From Mycobacterium sp. (lineage in GTDB: Bacteria > Actinomycetota > Actinomycetes > Mycobacteriales > Mycobacteriaceae): a stretch of 46,697 bases of DNA. The stretch spans positions 1-46,697 of the forward strand of contig NZ_PKEK01000075.1 in assembly GCF_002863225.1 (NCBI RefSeq). The letters are read 5' to 3'. Positions 1 through 8,991 of this stretch are shown here, piece by piece. The notes beneath the pieces are model-generated. The model saw nothing but the letters and a program-made list of their open reading frames with translations. It had not been told where the DNA came from and did no database searches. The position numbers were made by a program, and so were the translations under genes. The first letter of the stretch is position 1, and every line of letters begins with the position of its first letter.

Positions 1-312
1 GACGCAGTCCAAGGTCGAGGCACCTGAATCGGGGACCCGCGGCTGTTTCCAACACTCGACCGGAAACGACACCATGATCATCGAGTAGAGCAGGTGCATC
101 AGATTTTGGACGTCGTCGGGTAGGTCCTCGAGCGGGAACTTGTCGCAGTACGTCAGGGCTTCTTCGGCGCGGGGTGTGATGGCGTCGTAGAACGCCTTCA
201 TCTCGACCATGGAACTGGCGAGCCGCTTGGCATAGCGCTCGGGTTCGCTCGGCAGACACCACTGCGCGAATTGCTCGAGATCGGCGAACTCGACCGGAAG
301 CACGTTGCTCAC
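1..312 (-). CDS. Hypothetical protein downstream of a Rieske oxygenase (3' end outside window)
   Basis: Reading the minus strand from GTG at 312 gives an open frame to the window edge (104 codons), beginning VSNVLPVEFADLEQF and rich in acidic and aromatic residues. The GTG overlaps the stop of the upstream Rieske gene by four bases (GTGA), so the two are probably translationally coupled. I see no membrane segment or signal peptide and do not recognise a domain. A later in-frame GTG at 303 is an alternative start. Position suggests an accessory or companion protein of the oxygenase, but that is inference. The C-terminus lies before base 1. Confidence 0.7.
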   Translation of the reverse strand, partial: MSNVLPVEFADLEQFAQWCLPSEPERYAKRLASSMVEMKAFYDAITPRAEEALTYCDKFPLEDLPDDVQNLMHLLYSMIMVSFPVECWKQPRVPDSGASTLDCV

Positions 313-1577
313 ACCCCCACCGCGGTGGTCCGCCGATAGTCCTCGATCCATGCCGCGGTCTCTTTGTGTAAGTGCCGCAGGAGAATCTCCTGATCGTTGA
401 GCACGAAGGTGTCGATCACCCGCGACTCGATCATCGACTGGGTCGCCTCGAGGGTGTTCGCATCCTGCAGGCCGTACTCCTTGAACGAGACGGCGGCCAA
501 CTCCTGCGCCACCCGCTCGCGCGGGGTGCGCGGCGCCGGGAAGTACAGCGTGCCCTCGAAAACGTGACTGTTGAAAGACGTTGGCCAATAGTGATACGTC
601 AAATACCAGCCTTGGCCCCAGAACAGGATGACGAAGTTCGGGAACAACTGAAACGAATCCAGGCCCCACGGTTCGCATTTGGCCGGATTCAATCCGGTCG
701 GCATCGGCCCCAGATCAGGTTTGCCCCACGGGCCGAACAGGCCGCTTTGGCAAATGTCCTCGATAGGCTTGCGCATCTCGGCGGCCATCTCCCAGGCCCG
801 CACTCCCGATGTGCTTACCAGCCGGTGCGGGCCGTCGAGCCGATAATGCGGGGCTTCAAAACCAGCCTCCGCAGCGGCTTTCGAGTATGCGGTCGGCGAC
901 TGGTTCGCATGCAGTACCGGCGCGTGATAGAACTCCTGGAACGCGTCCATGTAGAGCTTCCAGTTCGCCTTGACTTCGGAGCGATAACACCAGCGTGAGG
1001 TCATCTTGTCGAACGGGTAGCCCTCCAGAGCGGTGACCATCGGCCCGAGGAACTCTCGCAGGGGTTGGTCCGGGTTCTTCGCGAAGTTGACGAAGATGAA
1101 CCCTTCCCACACCTCGCAGTGCACCGGAACCAGTCCGTAGCGGCTCTTGTCGAGGTCGAAGAACTCGCTTTCCTGCTGGACGAAGGTCAAGTTGCCGTCG
1201 AGGTCATAACGCCAGGCGTGGTACTTGCAGGTGAACTGCCTGCACGTTCCGCTGGTCTCCTCCAGGGGCATGTCGTTCCACACCAACTTGTTGCCGCGAT
1301 GCCGGCAAACGTTGTGGGAGGCCTTGATGTCCCCGGATCCAGTGCGAACCAGGATGATTGAGGTGTTGACGACCTTCAATTCCTTGGTGAAGTAACTGCC
1401 TTTACGCGGAACCTGTTCGACGCGGCCAACATTCAGCCAAGCTCGCTTGAAAATCGCCTCGCGCTCCAGGTCATGGATTTCGGGACTGATGGAGTCCTCG
1501 TAGGAAACCGGGGCTGTGCCGAGCTCGGGGTAATGCTCGGTCCAGCTTCCCTCCGCCGGCTTCGGAAAACGAGCCAT
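309..1577 (-). CDS. Rieske [2Fe-2S] aromatic ring-hydroxylating oxygenase, alpha subunit
   Basis: A 422-aa non-heme iron oxygenase alpha subunit. The N-terminal Rieske domain binds a [2Fe-2S] cluster through C91-x-H93 and C117-x2-H120. The 23-residue gap between the pairs is longer than the usual 15-17. The C-terminal catalytic domain carries E215-x2-H218-x4-H223, the mononuclear iron site with the acidic electron-transfer residue. Such enzymes hydroxylate or demethylate aromatic, steroid or betaine-like substrates using electrons from a reductase; no ferredoxin or reductase gene is nearby. ATG at 1577 follows AGGAG at good spacing. It is divergent from an aldehyde dehydrogenase, and its stop overlaps the next gene's GTG. 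The substrate cannot be told from sequence. Confidence 0.93.
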   Translation of the reverse strand: MARFPKPAEGSWTEHYPELGTAPVSYEDSISPEIHDLEREAIFKRAWLNVGRVEQVPRKGSYFTKELKVVNTSIILVRTGSGDIKASHNVCRHRGNKLVWNDMPLEETSGTCRQFTCKYHAWRYDLDGNLTFVQQESEFFDLDKSRYGLVPVHCEVWEGFIFVNFAKNPDQPLREFLGPMVTALEGYPFDKMTSRWCYRSEVKANWKLYMDAFQEFYHAPVLHANQSPTAYSKAAAEAGFEAPHYRLDGPHRLVSTSGVRAWEMAAEMRKPIEDICQSGLFGPWGKPDLGPMPTGLNPAKCEPWGLDSFQLFPNFVILFWGQGWYLTYHYWPTSFNSHVFEGTLYFPAPRTPRERVAQELAAVSFKEYGLQDANTLEATQSMIESRVIDTFVLNDQEILLRHLHKETAAWIEDYRRTTAVGV

Positions 1578-1676
1578 GATCGCTCCTCACGCGTCCGATC
1601 GAGCCAGGCCTGCAACCGCCGACATGAGGCGCTGGTCGGTGCGGGCCTGTCGGAGCCGACGGTATAACGTGAGAAC

Positions 1677-1696
1677 ATCAATAGCAAGTAGTTGAT
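1677..1696. promoter_or_regulatory. Possible operator/promoter between Rieske and aldehyde dehydrogenase genes
   Basis: The 139-bp divergent gap holds an imperfect inverted repeat, ATCAA-N10-TTGAT, with an inner AGTA-N5-TACT. Just upstream is TATAAC (1663-1668), a possible -10 box for the plus-strand gene. The arms are short, so this is a weak candidate for a shared operator. Confidence 0.25.
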
Positions 1697-1716
1697 ACTG
1701 CCCGTTGGAGGCGCAC

Positions 1717-3132
1717 ATGCCGGTAAATGTCGAGGCCCACGTTGTGCGGGTCATCTCGCCGCACACGGAAGGTGTCATCGCCGAAGTTGCAGCCTCGACA
1801 CACGAGCAGGTGGATCAAGCCGTGACGGCGGCGCGGACGGCGTTCGACTCGGGCGGACGGAGCAACAGCGAACCCGCAGAACGGATCACCGCGATTCGTC
1901 GCCTGGCCGACATCTACGACCGGCGACGCAGCGAGATGGCGGACACCATCAGCGCCGAGATCGGCGCCCCGATCAGCTTTGCTCACCGCGCTCAGGTCGG
2001 ACTGCCCGCGATGATGATCCGGGCGTTTTGCGAGTTGGCCGAGAGCCACATCTGGCAGCAGGATCGACGTGGGTTCTTCGGGGCGGACGTACGCGTTCTC
2101 AAAGAGCCCGTCGGCGTCGTCGCCGCAGTCGCGCCCTGGAACATGCCCCAGTTCCTGATCATCACCAAACTCGTGCCTGCACTCCTGGCCGGGTGCGCCG
2201 TCGTACTCAAGCCCGCTCCCGAAAGCCCGCTCGACGCTTTACTTCTGGGCGAAATGCTGACCGAAGCGGGGCTCGGAGACGGCTTGGTGAACATCGTCAT
2301 CGGTGGCAGCGCGGTCGGTGAAGCACTCGTCTCTCATCCCGGAGTGGACAAGGTGTCCTTCACCGGCTCGACGGCGACCGGCCGCGCTGTCGCCGCCGCG
2401 TGCGCCGCCAACCTCACCAAGGTCAGCCTCGAACTCGGCGGCAAGTCAGCGGCAATCGTTCTCGACGACGCTGCGCCCGAGAAGGTCGCCGCCGGAGTAC
2501 GGTCGGCAAGCCTGTCCAACAGTGGCCAGATCTGCAATGCGCTCACCCGCGTCCTGGTACCTGAAGCGCGGCACGACGAATACGTGGACGCGCTCGGCAC
2601 CGAGATGGCGGGCCTTCGGGTCGGTGATCCGAGCGACCCCGATACGCAGTTGGGGCCGCTCGTATCCCAGCGCCAGCAGCAGCGGGTTCGCGGGTATATC
2701 GACATCGGTGAAAGCGAAGGTGCACAGATGATTACCGGCGGCACCACCATGCCTGACGGGTTGGACACGGGCTGGTACGTCCGCCCGACCCTCTTCGCCC
2801 GGGCCGACAACTCCATGCGCATCGCGCGCGAGGAGATTTTCGGACCGGTCATCACCGTCATCCCCTACCGCGACGAAGACCAGGCCGTCGCGATCGCCAA
2901 CGATTCCGACTTTGGTCTTGCCGGCTCAGTCTGGTCCTATGACGCTGAGCGAGCCCTCGCTGTCGGGTCTCGTATCCGCACCGGAACCGTTGGTATCAAT
3001 CAGGGTTACACCATGGACCCGTTCGCCCCCTTCGGCGGGGTCAAGGGCAGCGGCTACGGCCGCGAACTCGGTCCTGAGGGCCTGGACGGTTACCTCGAGA
3101 CGAAATCAATTGCCATCGCAGGAGATTCGTAG
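1717..3132 (+). CDS. NAD(P)-dependent aldehyde dehydrogenase
   Basis: A 471-aa ALDH-superfamily enzyme that oxidises an aldehyde to the acid. It shows the PWN motif near residue 140, the cofactor-binding lysine in VLKPAPES (K165), the FTGS nucleotide-binding turn (215-218), general-base E239 in LELGGK, and nucleophile C273 in GQIC. Length is normal. The frame extends back to TTG at 1705, but GGAGG at 1707-1711 is correctly spaced for ATG at 1717, so that start is preferred. It is divergent from the Rieske oxygenase and convergent with the VWA gene (8-bp gap). It probably oxidises an aldehyde released in the same pathway; the substrate is unknown. Confidence 0.93.
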   Translation: MPVNVEAHVVRVISPHTEGVIAEVAASTHEQVDQAVTAARTAFDSGGRSNSEPAERITAIRRLADIYDRRRSEMADTISAEIGAPISFAHRAQVGLPAMMIRAFCELAESHIWQQDRRGFFGADVRVLKEPVGVVAAVAPWNMPQFLIITKLVPALLAGCAVVLKPAPESPLDALLLGEMLTEAGLGDGLVNIVIGGSAVGEALVSHPGVDKVSFTGSTATGRAVAAACAANLTKVSLELGGKSAAIVLDDAAPEKVAAGVRSASLSNSGQICNALTRVLVPEARHDEYVDALGTEMAGLRVGDPSDPDTQLGPLVSQRQQQRVRGYIDIGESEGAQMITGGTTMPDGLDTGWYVRPTLFARADNSMRIAREEIFGPVITVIPYRDEDQAVAIANDSDFGLAGSVWSYDAERALAVGSRIRTGTVGINQGYTMDPFAPFGGVKGSGYGRELGPEGLDGYLETKSIAIAGDS

Positions 3133-3140
3133 ACTTCGAT

Positions 3141-4820
3141 TCACCTGGTTCTTGACGGTGCGGACACTTCGCGAAGAGCCAGAAGGAACAGCTCATCCAT
3201 TCGTGGGCTGAGTTCGGCCAGTGTTGCGGCGCTGACGTGAGTGGCGGAGCCATAGACGCTGTCCTGTTCGTGCGGCGCGGTCGGACTGCCGACGGCCAGG
3301 CACAGGACAGCCATTCCATCGGATCGCACTTCTTCCAGCGCCTTACAAGTGTCGGCTTCTGCGTATCGCCCCTCGTAGCCCTGGTCGTATGGGGCGCCAT
3401 CGGACAGGATGAGGAGCAGACGATGTGGCGTACCTGCCTGAGTCTTGAGAATGGCGGCGGCACCACGGATCGCGGCGCCTAGGCGGGTGTATCCCGATGG
3501 CTGAAGCTTGTCGAGCCGTCCGCGGCTCGCCGAACCGAATCGCTGGCGAAACCCTTTGATCTCGAGCAGGTGTACCGCGCGCCGGCCTTCCGACCGAAAC
3601 GCGTAGAGCGCGACGCGATCGCCGATTTCCTCCAGGGCGCTGGCGAGTGTCGCAGCGGCAAGCCGCTGTTGCTCGTGGACCGCGCGGCCGGTCGGGTCGG
3701 ACTCGCTGACCGATCCAGACGCGTCGAGCAACAGAAGTACACCGAGCTCGCGAGCAAGCCTGCGACGTTCGGCGTACACATGCTCAGACGGATGGTGACC
3801 GGCACGAAGGTCCGCGATGAACTCGACGAGCGCTTCGGTGTCGATCTCATCACCGTCGGGGCGCCGCCGCAGCATGCGCGGCCCCAATGCGATGCGCGAC
3901 AGACGTTTTCGCAGCACGTAATCGGCCGCCACATCAGCGGTCGCTGCCTCGGCACGGCCCGTTACTGGATATTCGAGAACTCTGCACCACTCAGGTCGGT
4001 AGCGGTCGCTGAAGGTGTCCCATTCCGGGTACAGCGCAGCACCCGCTCCCAGGGTGATGGAAGGCTTCTCCTCGTCGGGGCGACTCCCGATCGATAGAGG
4101 TCGGGCCAGCGCAGTGACCCGGCGTGCGCGGCGATCGGCCGCGTTGTTGAGTTCTGCGCCGGCCGTGTCTTCATCCTGCGATCGCGCCGTGCCGAAGAGC
4201 TTGCGCAGGAAATCCGACAGAGCCCGCGAGTTCATCAGTGGATTCTCGAAGAGTTTGAGAAGCCCTCTCCCCCGGCGGTTCTCGTCGGAGTCGCCCTCGG
4301 ATTCGGTGACGTCAGTGGCGTCGATCGCGAATTGCGTTTCCCTGGCAGCCGACTGGCGGTCGTTACCGGGATTGCCTAGCAGTAGCGATGGCTTGATGCC
4401 GCCGAACCAGTCAGGCGGTTCGGGGACAGCTCTCCGGCTCTTGGCGACGGCCAGGGACTCATCGGCTGTCGCGGTCATCGGCCGGACATCTGAACTGTGT
4501 GCGGCGGCGAGTGGAAGCTGGTGCGCCAATCCGTGAATCACCCGGTTCCCCTCCAGCGCAAGGTATCGGCGCGCGTGGGTAGGACGTGCGCGTAGCGGTC
4601 GGATCCGCTGCGAGTCAAAGCTTCCGGCGCCAAGCAGAGCGCTTTGTAGGAGAACCTGGCGCCGCTGATCGAACGTTGTGTCCGCGGAGACGAAGATGAT
4701 TCGCCCGTCGGTGTGGGCGGCCTCGCCCGGTCGAGCCCTGGCCACTTCGACGGCTCTGCCGGCCAACGAGGTGGCCAGGAGGCGGAATCGGCCCAAGTCT
4801 TCGCGATCCGCCTCGATCAC
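3141..4820 (-). CDS. NorD/CbbO-type VWA-domain protein, partner of MoxR ATPase
   Basis: A 559-aa protein with a C-terminal von Willebrand A domain. The metal-ion-dependent adhesion site is intact: D366-x-S368-x-S370, T445 and D474. Before it lies the GDEIDTEALVEF segment (about 323-334) typical of NorD/CbbO proteins, after a long variable N-terminal half. It is shorter than CbbO (about 750-780 aa) and NorD (about 630 aa). These proteins act as substrate adaptors for hexameric MoxR AAA+ ATPases that remodel or metallate a target enzyme (NO reductase, Rubisco). ATG at 4820 overlaps the ATPase stop by four bases, so 1:1 coupling is likely. The target here is unknown; the AveC-like protein or Rieske oxygenase are candidates by position. 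Confidence 0.88.
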   Translation of the reverse strand: MIEADREDLGRFRLLATSLAGRAVEVARARPGEAAHTDGRIIFVSADTTFDQRRQVLLQSALLGAGSFDSQRIRPLRARPTHARRYLALEGNRVIHGLAHQLPLAAAHSSDVRPMTATADESLAVAKSRRAVPEPPDWFGGIKPSLLLGNPGNDRQSAARETQFAIDATDVTESEGDSDENRRGRGLLKLFENPLMNSRALSDFLRKLFGTARSQDEDTAGAELNNAADRRARRVTALARPLSIGSRPDEEKPSITLGAGAALYPEWDTFSDRYRPEWCRVLEYPVTGRAEAATADVAADYVLRKRLSRIALGPRMLRRRPDGDEIDTEALVEFIADLRAGHHPSEHVYAERRRLARELGVLLLLDASGSVSESDPTGRAVHEQQRLAAATLASALEEIGDRVALYAFRSEGRRAVHLLEIKGFRQRFGSASRGRLDKLQPSGYTRLGAAIRGAAAILKTQAGTPHRLLLILSDGAPYDQGYEGRYAEADTCKALEEVRSDGMAVLCLAVGSPTAPHEQDSVYGSATHVSAATLAELSPRMDELFLLALREVSAPSRTR

Positions 4821-5635
4821 GTCGGCGGCAGGACGGCGTCGACGAGTTCGCCGAGCGCTCTCACGACGTCCTGGTCGTCAGAAAGGATTTGCACAATCGC
4901 CGAGTGCGCGGCGCGCCGCAGACTCAGTCCTTCGGCGATCAGCTCACCCGCGAGGATCAGCGTTCGCGTCGACGCCACCTCCGCCAGCGGCGATCCCGTC
5001 AAGTTGCGAATCGAGTTCGCGACTTCGACCAATTTGCGGGCGGATTCGAGATCGATCCCGGACTCGTGGGCAACGACCTCCGTTTCGACGTCGGCGGCAG
5101 GAAAGCCCAGCTCGATTCCGACGAACCGCTGACGAGTCGACACCTTGAGGTCCTTCAGGACGCTCTGGTAACCGGGGTTGTAGGAGATCACCAATTGAAA
5201 GCCGGGCGCGGCATGCAGTGTCAGTCCCAGCCGATCAACGTTGAGTTCCCGGCGGTGATCGGTCAGCGGATGAATGACCACGACGGTGTCTTGGCGTGCC
5301 TCGACGACCTCGTCGAGGTAGCAAATCGCGCCCTGGCGTACGGCACGCGTCAAAGGCCCGTCAGCCCACACCGTTTCACCGCCCTTGAGCAAAAAGCGGC
5401 CTACCAAATCGGCCGACGTCATGTCCTCATGACCCGCAACGGTAATCAACTCGCGGCCCGACTGGTGTGCCATGGCCTCGACGAAACGGGTTTTGCCGCA
5501 GCCGGTTGGCCCCTTCAACAACACCGGGAGACCGCGGCGCGCAGCCGCCCGAAACACCTCGACCTCGTCGCCGGAAGCACGGTAAAACGCCGCACGCACT
5601 GATGATTCAGCTGTAGCCGGGCGTCCGTCGATCAC
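4817..5635 (-). CDS. MoxR-family AAA+ ATPase, CbbQ/NirQ/NorQ type
   Basis: A 272-aa AAA+ ATPase with Walker A GPTGCGKT (42-49), Walker B ICYLDEV (D108-E109) and the family's C-terminal helical region. NorQ/CbbQ hexamers use ATP to remodel a partner enzyme together with a VWA protein, which here is encoded immediately downstream. The frame runs back to 5821, but that extension lies inside the AveC-like gene. GTG at 5635 is preceded by AGGTGAG and gives the usual family length of about 270 aa. Five bases separate the AveC-like stop from this GTG, so AveC-like, ATPase and VWA genes form one tight operon. Confidence 0.9.
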   Translation of the reverse strand: MIDGRPATAESSVRAAFYRASGDEVEVFRAAARRGLPVLLKGPTGCGKTRFVEAMAHQSGRELITVAGHEDMTSADLVGRFLLKGGETVWADGPLTRAVRQGAICYLDEVVEARQDTVVVIHPLTDHRRELNVDRLGLTLHAAPGFQLVISYNPGYQSVLKDLKVSTRQRFVGIELGFPAADVETEVVAHESGIDLESARKLVEVANSIRNLTGSPLAEVASTRTLILAGELIAEGLSLRRAAHSAIVQILSDDQDVVRALGELVDAVLPPT

Positions 5636-5639
5636 GGTC

Positions 5640-6788
5640 TCACCTGCTTGGCTGAGTCGGAACGACCTTCGGCAGATCGGCTCCCTTTGGTAGGACGAGG
5701 TGTCCGTCGATGTCGATGTAGCCGGAGTGCTTAGTAGGTATCGGCAACACGGGATTGGGACACGGTTGATCAGTCCCGTCGCCGCAGATACCTCCGTTGA
5801 AATAGGAACGTTTCTGAACATCGGCGGGCCAGGGGTCGGCGTGCATGGCTAGCCATTGCGCCGGCAGGTTGTAGCAGATGAAGAAGCACGCGCTGACCGC
5901 AGCGAAGACTGCCAGGAATCGGATGAGTTGCGTTCCGATGAAACTGCCCTTCAGACGGTCGATCTCACGCTCGGCGATGGTCCGTCCGCGATCATCGGTG
6001 AAATATCTCAGGCAGCACATACCGGTCAGGACGCCGCCCCACATCAGCCCTTCGTAGATGGGCCATTGGTAGTACGTGCCCGCATTGACGGAGACCGCAC
6101 GGATTGCTCCGGGGTACACGTAGAACCCGATCGGAAGCATGATCAGGCCCTCCATGATGAAGTCGACCAGGATGTTGAACGCGTAGACGACACCGATCAA
6201 TTTGATGTTGCTGACGTGTGGCCAGCGGGACTTCACCTGGCGCATAACCCAGCAGCCCAAAATGATGAACAGCAGATTGAGGGCGTAACCCGGGGTATTG
6301 GTCAGCAGCGGTTCGGCGACCTGGTGGCCGGGCACCTCGGGTGACACCCAGCCTGGGATGTTCGACGACCACGAACCCAGGTTGAAGTTCCAGGTGTTGT
6401 AGGTGCACCAGGTGTTGAGGTAGTTCAACAGCGGATCCTGGAAAAAGATCAGGCCGCACGACACCAGGAGCATGCCGTCGAGGGTGATCCGTCGCTCACG
6501 TCGCCACGGTCGAATGATGAACCACCACACAGAAAGTGGCAGACCGATGCACGCGCAGATCGCATTCGCGATTAGAGGCACCTTCATGTACATCGGTGGA
6601 TCACTCGGGCCTGACGGCACGTGCACGAAGTACGGCCCGCTGATCCACCGAATCCAGACGTAGAGCTGGAGAACGAGTAGCGCACCGCCGATCGCAGCCC
6701 ACACCGTCACTGGCTTGACCTTGGACTGAATCGGCCCGTTCAGTTCTGCGTCATCCACCCGCATTGCCTCGCGCGACAATTCGCTCAC
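5640..6788 (-). CDS. AveC-like (spirocyclase-like) polytopic membrane protein
   Basis: A 382-aa integral membrane protein with seven or more hydrophobic segments (first near residues 33-54 of the longer frame), conserved-looking aromatic motifs (NTWCTYNTWNFNLGSW; NIPGW), and a Cys-bearing tail with a proline-rich end. I match it to the AveC-like family, named for avermectin spirocyclase; in mycobacteria such proteins are common in catabolic loci and their reaction is unproven. The frame is open to GTG 6821, but GTG at 6788 has GGGAG nine bases upstream and is preferred. It heads the operon with the NorQ/NorD-type pair and is divergent from a TetR gene. It may be the membrane enzyme those proteins serve. 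Confidence 0.72.
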   Translation of the reverse strand: MSELSREAMRVDDAELNGPIQSKVKPVTVWAAIGGALLVLQLYVWIRWISGPYFVHVPSGPSDPPMYMKVPLIANAICACIGLPLSVWWFIIRPWRRERRITLDGMLLVSCGLIFFQDPLLNYLNTWCTYNTWNFNLGSWSSNIPGWVSPEVPGHQVAEPLLTNTPGYALNLLFIILGCWVMRQVKSRWPHVSNIKLIGVVYAFNILVDFIMEGLIMLPIGFYVYPGAIRAVSVNAGTYYQWPIYEGLMWGGVLTGMCCLRYFTDDRGRTIAEREIDRLKGSFIGTQLIRFLAVFAAVSACFFICYNLPAQWLAMHADPWPADVQKRSYFNGGICGDGTDQPCPNPVLPIPTKHSGYIDIDGHLVLPKGADLPKVVPTQPSR

Positions 6789-6870
6789 CTTCAGCGACTC
6801 CCTTCCGGTCGGCCACCGCACCTCGGTCCGCCGGTCACCCGAATGACGAGGACTCGTCGACGGTCATAAT

Positions 6871-6884
6871 ATACTGACTAGTAT
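6871..6884. promoter_or_regulatory. Probable TetR operator, ATACT-N4-AGTAT
   Basis: A perfect inverted repeat ATACTGACTAGTAT lies between the divergent AveC-like and TetR genes. On the minus strand it abuts TATATT/TATTAT, which would suit a -10 box for the AveC-like operon, so binding would block it. The same half-sites with the same 4-bp spacer recur at 28609-28622 next to another TetR gene. Confidence 0.55.
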
Positions 6885-6930
6885 CTGAAATACGGAAGAG
6901 TTTCTAAAAGGTCTGGCAGAATCTGTCCGC

Positions 6931-7533
6931 ATGGTGGAACGGTGGACCCGCGAGCGGCGCCTGGAGCACACTCGCTCACTGCTCATCGACGCTGCCGAGG
7001 AAGTATTCGGCGTGAAGGGCTTCCTGGCCGCGACGTTAGACGACATCGCCCGTGCCGCCGGCTATACCAAAGGGGCTATATACAAGCACTTTTCAACCAA
7101 AGAGGACCTGTTCCTGGCGGTCAGTGATCGCTACTGGCGTCGCTACTTCGACAACTTCACCGAAGTGATGGCCCACGCCCCCCGAGTCGGCGCCCGCGAG
7201 CTCGACGAGATTGCCGAGCGCTGGAGTCAACTGAGCCGCGACCGGGGAGCAGAGCATGCCGCCTTGGGCCACGAGTTCACCCTCTACTTGCTTCGCAATC
7301 CCGAGGCACGGGAGCGGGTGGCGGCCAAGCGGTTAGAGGCTGTCCAAGCGCTGGCTAAGTTCATCACCACCGGCATCGACCGACTAGGCGGGTCTCTGGT
7401 GATACCGCCGTTGACTTTCGCTCAGGTGCTCGTAGCCACCAGCGACTCAATCGTCCTCGGCAGTCAGCTCGATGACGTTGATCTGTACCGTCCGGTCGTT
7501 GAGATGTACACGTCGATGATCAAAATGGGCTGA
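6931..7533 (+). CDS. TetR-family transcriptional regulator
   Basis: A 200-aa TetR regulator. The N-terminal helix-turn-helix is LDDIARAAGYTKGAIYKHF followed by the typical KEDLF helix; the rest is an all-helical ligand-binding domain without diagnostic motifs. It is divergent from the AveC/MoxR/VWA operon and has a palindromic operator 47 bp upstream of its ATG, so it most likely represses that operon and itself until a pathway metabolite binds. Its recognition helix resembles that of the TetR at 28621. No good ribosome-binding site precedes the ATG. Confidence 0.9.
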   Translation: MVERWTRERRLEHTRSLLIDAAEEVFGVKGFLAATLDDIARAAGYTKGAIYKHFSTKEDLFLAVSDRYWRRYFDNFTEVMAHAPRVGARELDEIAERWSQLSRDRGAEHAALGHEFTLYLLRNPEARERVAAKRLEAVQALAKFITTGIDRLGGSLVIPPLTFAQVLVATSDSIVLGSQLDDVDLYRPVVEMYTSMIKMG

Positions 7534-7616
7534 CCCGATCCGGGAGAGCGAGTGGCCTTGGCCGTAGCCACGGCAGTGCCAGGTATTCGCGGACGCGGTC
7601 GACGACGTGCTCGAAA

Positions 7617-7692
7617 TGGTGGAGCTAAGGGGATTCGAACCCCTGACCCCCACACTGCCAGTGTGGTGCGCTACCAACTGCGCCATAGCCCC
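7617..7692 (-). tRNA. tRNA-Ala (anticodon GGC)
   Basis: On the minus strand a 76-nt cloverleaf runs from GGGGCTA to an encoded CCA. The acceptor stem GGGGCTA/TAGCTCC holds the G3:U70 pair that defines alanine tRNAs. The anticodon arm is CCACA-CTGGCAG-TGTGG, reading GGC (codon GCC). The T arm contains GGTTCGAATCC. Discriminator A73 is at 7620 and CCA occupies 7619-7617. Confidence 0.97.
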
Positions 7693-7746
7693 AAAGATGT
7701 GCCTGTCGAAGTTACACCACGGCCTGCCAGCCTTCAAAGTCGCTGA

Positions 7747-8991
7747 TCAGGCCGCGTCATCCAGTGCAGGTACAGGATCTGCGCACTGGGTCTCGGGCGC
7801 AAACACCCACACCACCGCAGCGGCGATCAAGATCAGCCCGCTGACGGCGAACCCCCATCCGAAACCGACGTGCTCGGCGATGTGACCCACCGCGATCGCG
7901 CCGACGATAGCGCCTAGATCGGCCACCATCTGAAACGCCGCGACAGCGGTGCCGGCACGGGCACCGTTGCCGAGGATGTCGGCGATCGCGGCCTGTTGCG
8001 GAGAGGCGAAGACGCCTGACGTCGCGCCCGCGAAGCCCGCCGCTACCAGAAACGGCGTCAGCGACGACGAGGTACCCATGCCGATAGTGGCCACGCCGGA
8101 CGCCAGCAGTCCTCCGATCAGGAGCAGGCGTCGGCCGATTCGGTCGGACAGGTAGCCACTCGGCAGCACCACGGCGACGTTGCCCGCCGCAAACACCGCC
8201 AGGACCAACCCCGTCATCCGCGGACCACGGTTCAGTACGTCGGCGATGAACAGCGGCACCACGGCCATGCGCACGCCGAACACCGACCACCCCGTCGCGA
8301 AGTTCGACACCAGTGCTGAACGATAGGCACGGTGGCGCAACGCGGTACGGAGCGTCACTTCGGCCTCGAGTTGCTCGGCCGGAGCGCTCAGCGTCGATCG
8401 TCGCAGGCTGTACGAGACCACCACCGCGGTCACCAAAGTCACCGCGCCATAAATAACGAAGGGTGCTCGCAACCCCAAACCCGCTGTGAGACTGCCCATC
8501 AACGGCCCAGCCACCAGGCCGACCAGAAACGAGCTGGCGAACAAACCGGCGACCCTGCCGCGCGCATCGACCGGGCTGATCCGAATCATCAGGCCCAGCG
8601 CGGAAATGAAGAACATCGTCGACCCGATGCCACCAATCGCGCGGAAAACCAACAGTTCCCAGAAGCTGTGCACGTATGCACAGGCGCCGGTGGCCACGGC
8701 GCCGACGATCAGCCCGGCCAGATACACGGGTCGCTCCCCGAACCGCTGGACGAGCAGTCCGCTGGGCGGCGCGCAGCACAGCCGCATGACCGAGAACATT
8801 GTGATCGCCAGCGTCACCGAGCTCATGCTCACACCGAAGGTGCGGGCAAAAGCCGGCAGTACCGGCGACACCACGCCGTAGCCCAGAGCCGAAACGACGT
8901 TGGCCCCGATCAGCACCCACGCTTCACGCGGGAGCCTTGTCCGCTCTCGACGCCACGCCGTCAGGCGGGCACGAGGAGAGACCAGGATCAC
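7747..8991 (-). CDS. Major facilitator superfamily transporter
   Basis: A 414-aa inner-membrane protein with about twelve hydrophobic segments in two halves. The MFS loop signature appears between TM2 and TM3 (GLLVQRFGERPVYLAG) and again in the second half (GYLSDRIGRRLLLIG). The pattern fits a proton-driven drug/metabolite exporter (DHA1-like); the substrate is unknown. GTG at 8991 overlaps the stop of the phosphoglucomutase gene by four bases, so its translation is coupled to pgm. A sugar-phosphate-linked role is possible but not shown. Confidence 0.88.
   Translation of the reverse strand: MILVSPRARLTAWRRERTRLPREAWVLIGANVVSALGYGVVSPVLPAFARTFGVSMSSVTLAITMFSVMRLCCAPPSGLLVQRFGERPVYLAGLIVGAVATGACAYVHSFWELLVFRAIGGIGSTMFFISALGLMIRISPVDARGRVAGLFASSFLVGLVAGPLMGSLTAGLGLRAPFVIYGAVTLVTAVVVSYSLRRSTLSAPAEQLEAEVTLRTALRHRAYRSALVSNFATGWSVFGVRMAVVPLFIADVLNRGPRMTGLVLAVFAAGNVAVVLPSGYLSDRIGRRLLLIGGLLASGVATIGMGTSSSLTPFLVAAGFAGATSGVFASPQQAAIADILGNGARAGTAVAAFQMVADLGAIVGAIAVGHIAEHVGFGWGFAVSGLILIAAAVVWVFAPETQCADPVPALDDAA

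Noticed and set aside
5636..5821. N-terminal extension of the MoxR ATPase frame (62 residues)
   Set aside because: It lies inside the AveC-like gene, has no family similarity, and GTG 5635 with AGGTGAG gives the usual length.
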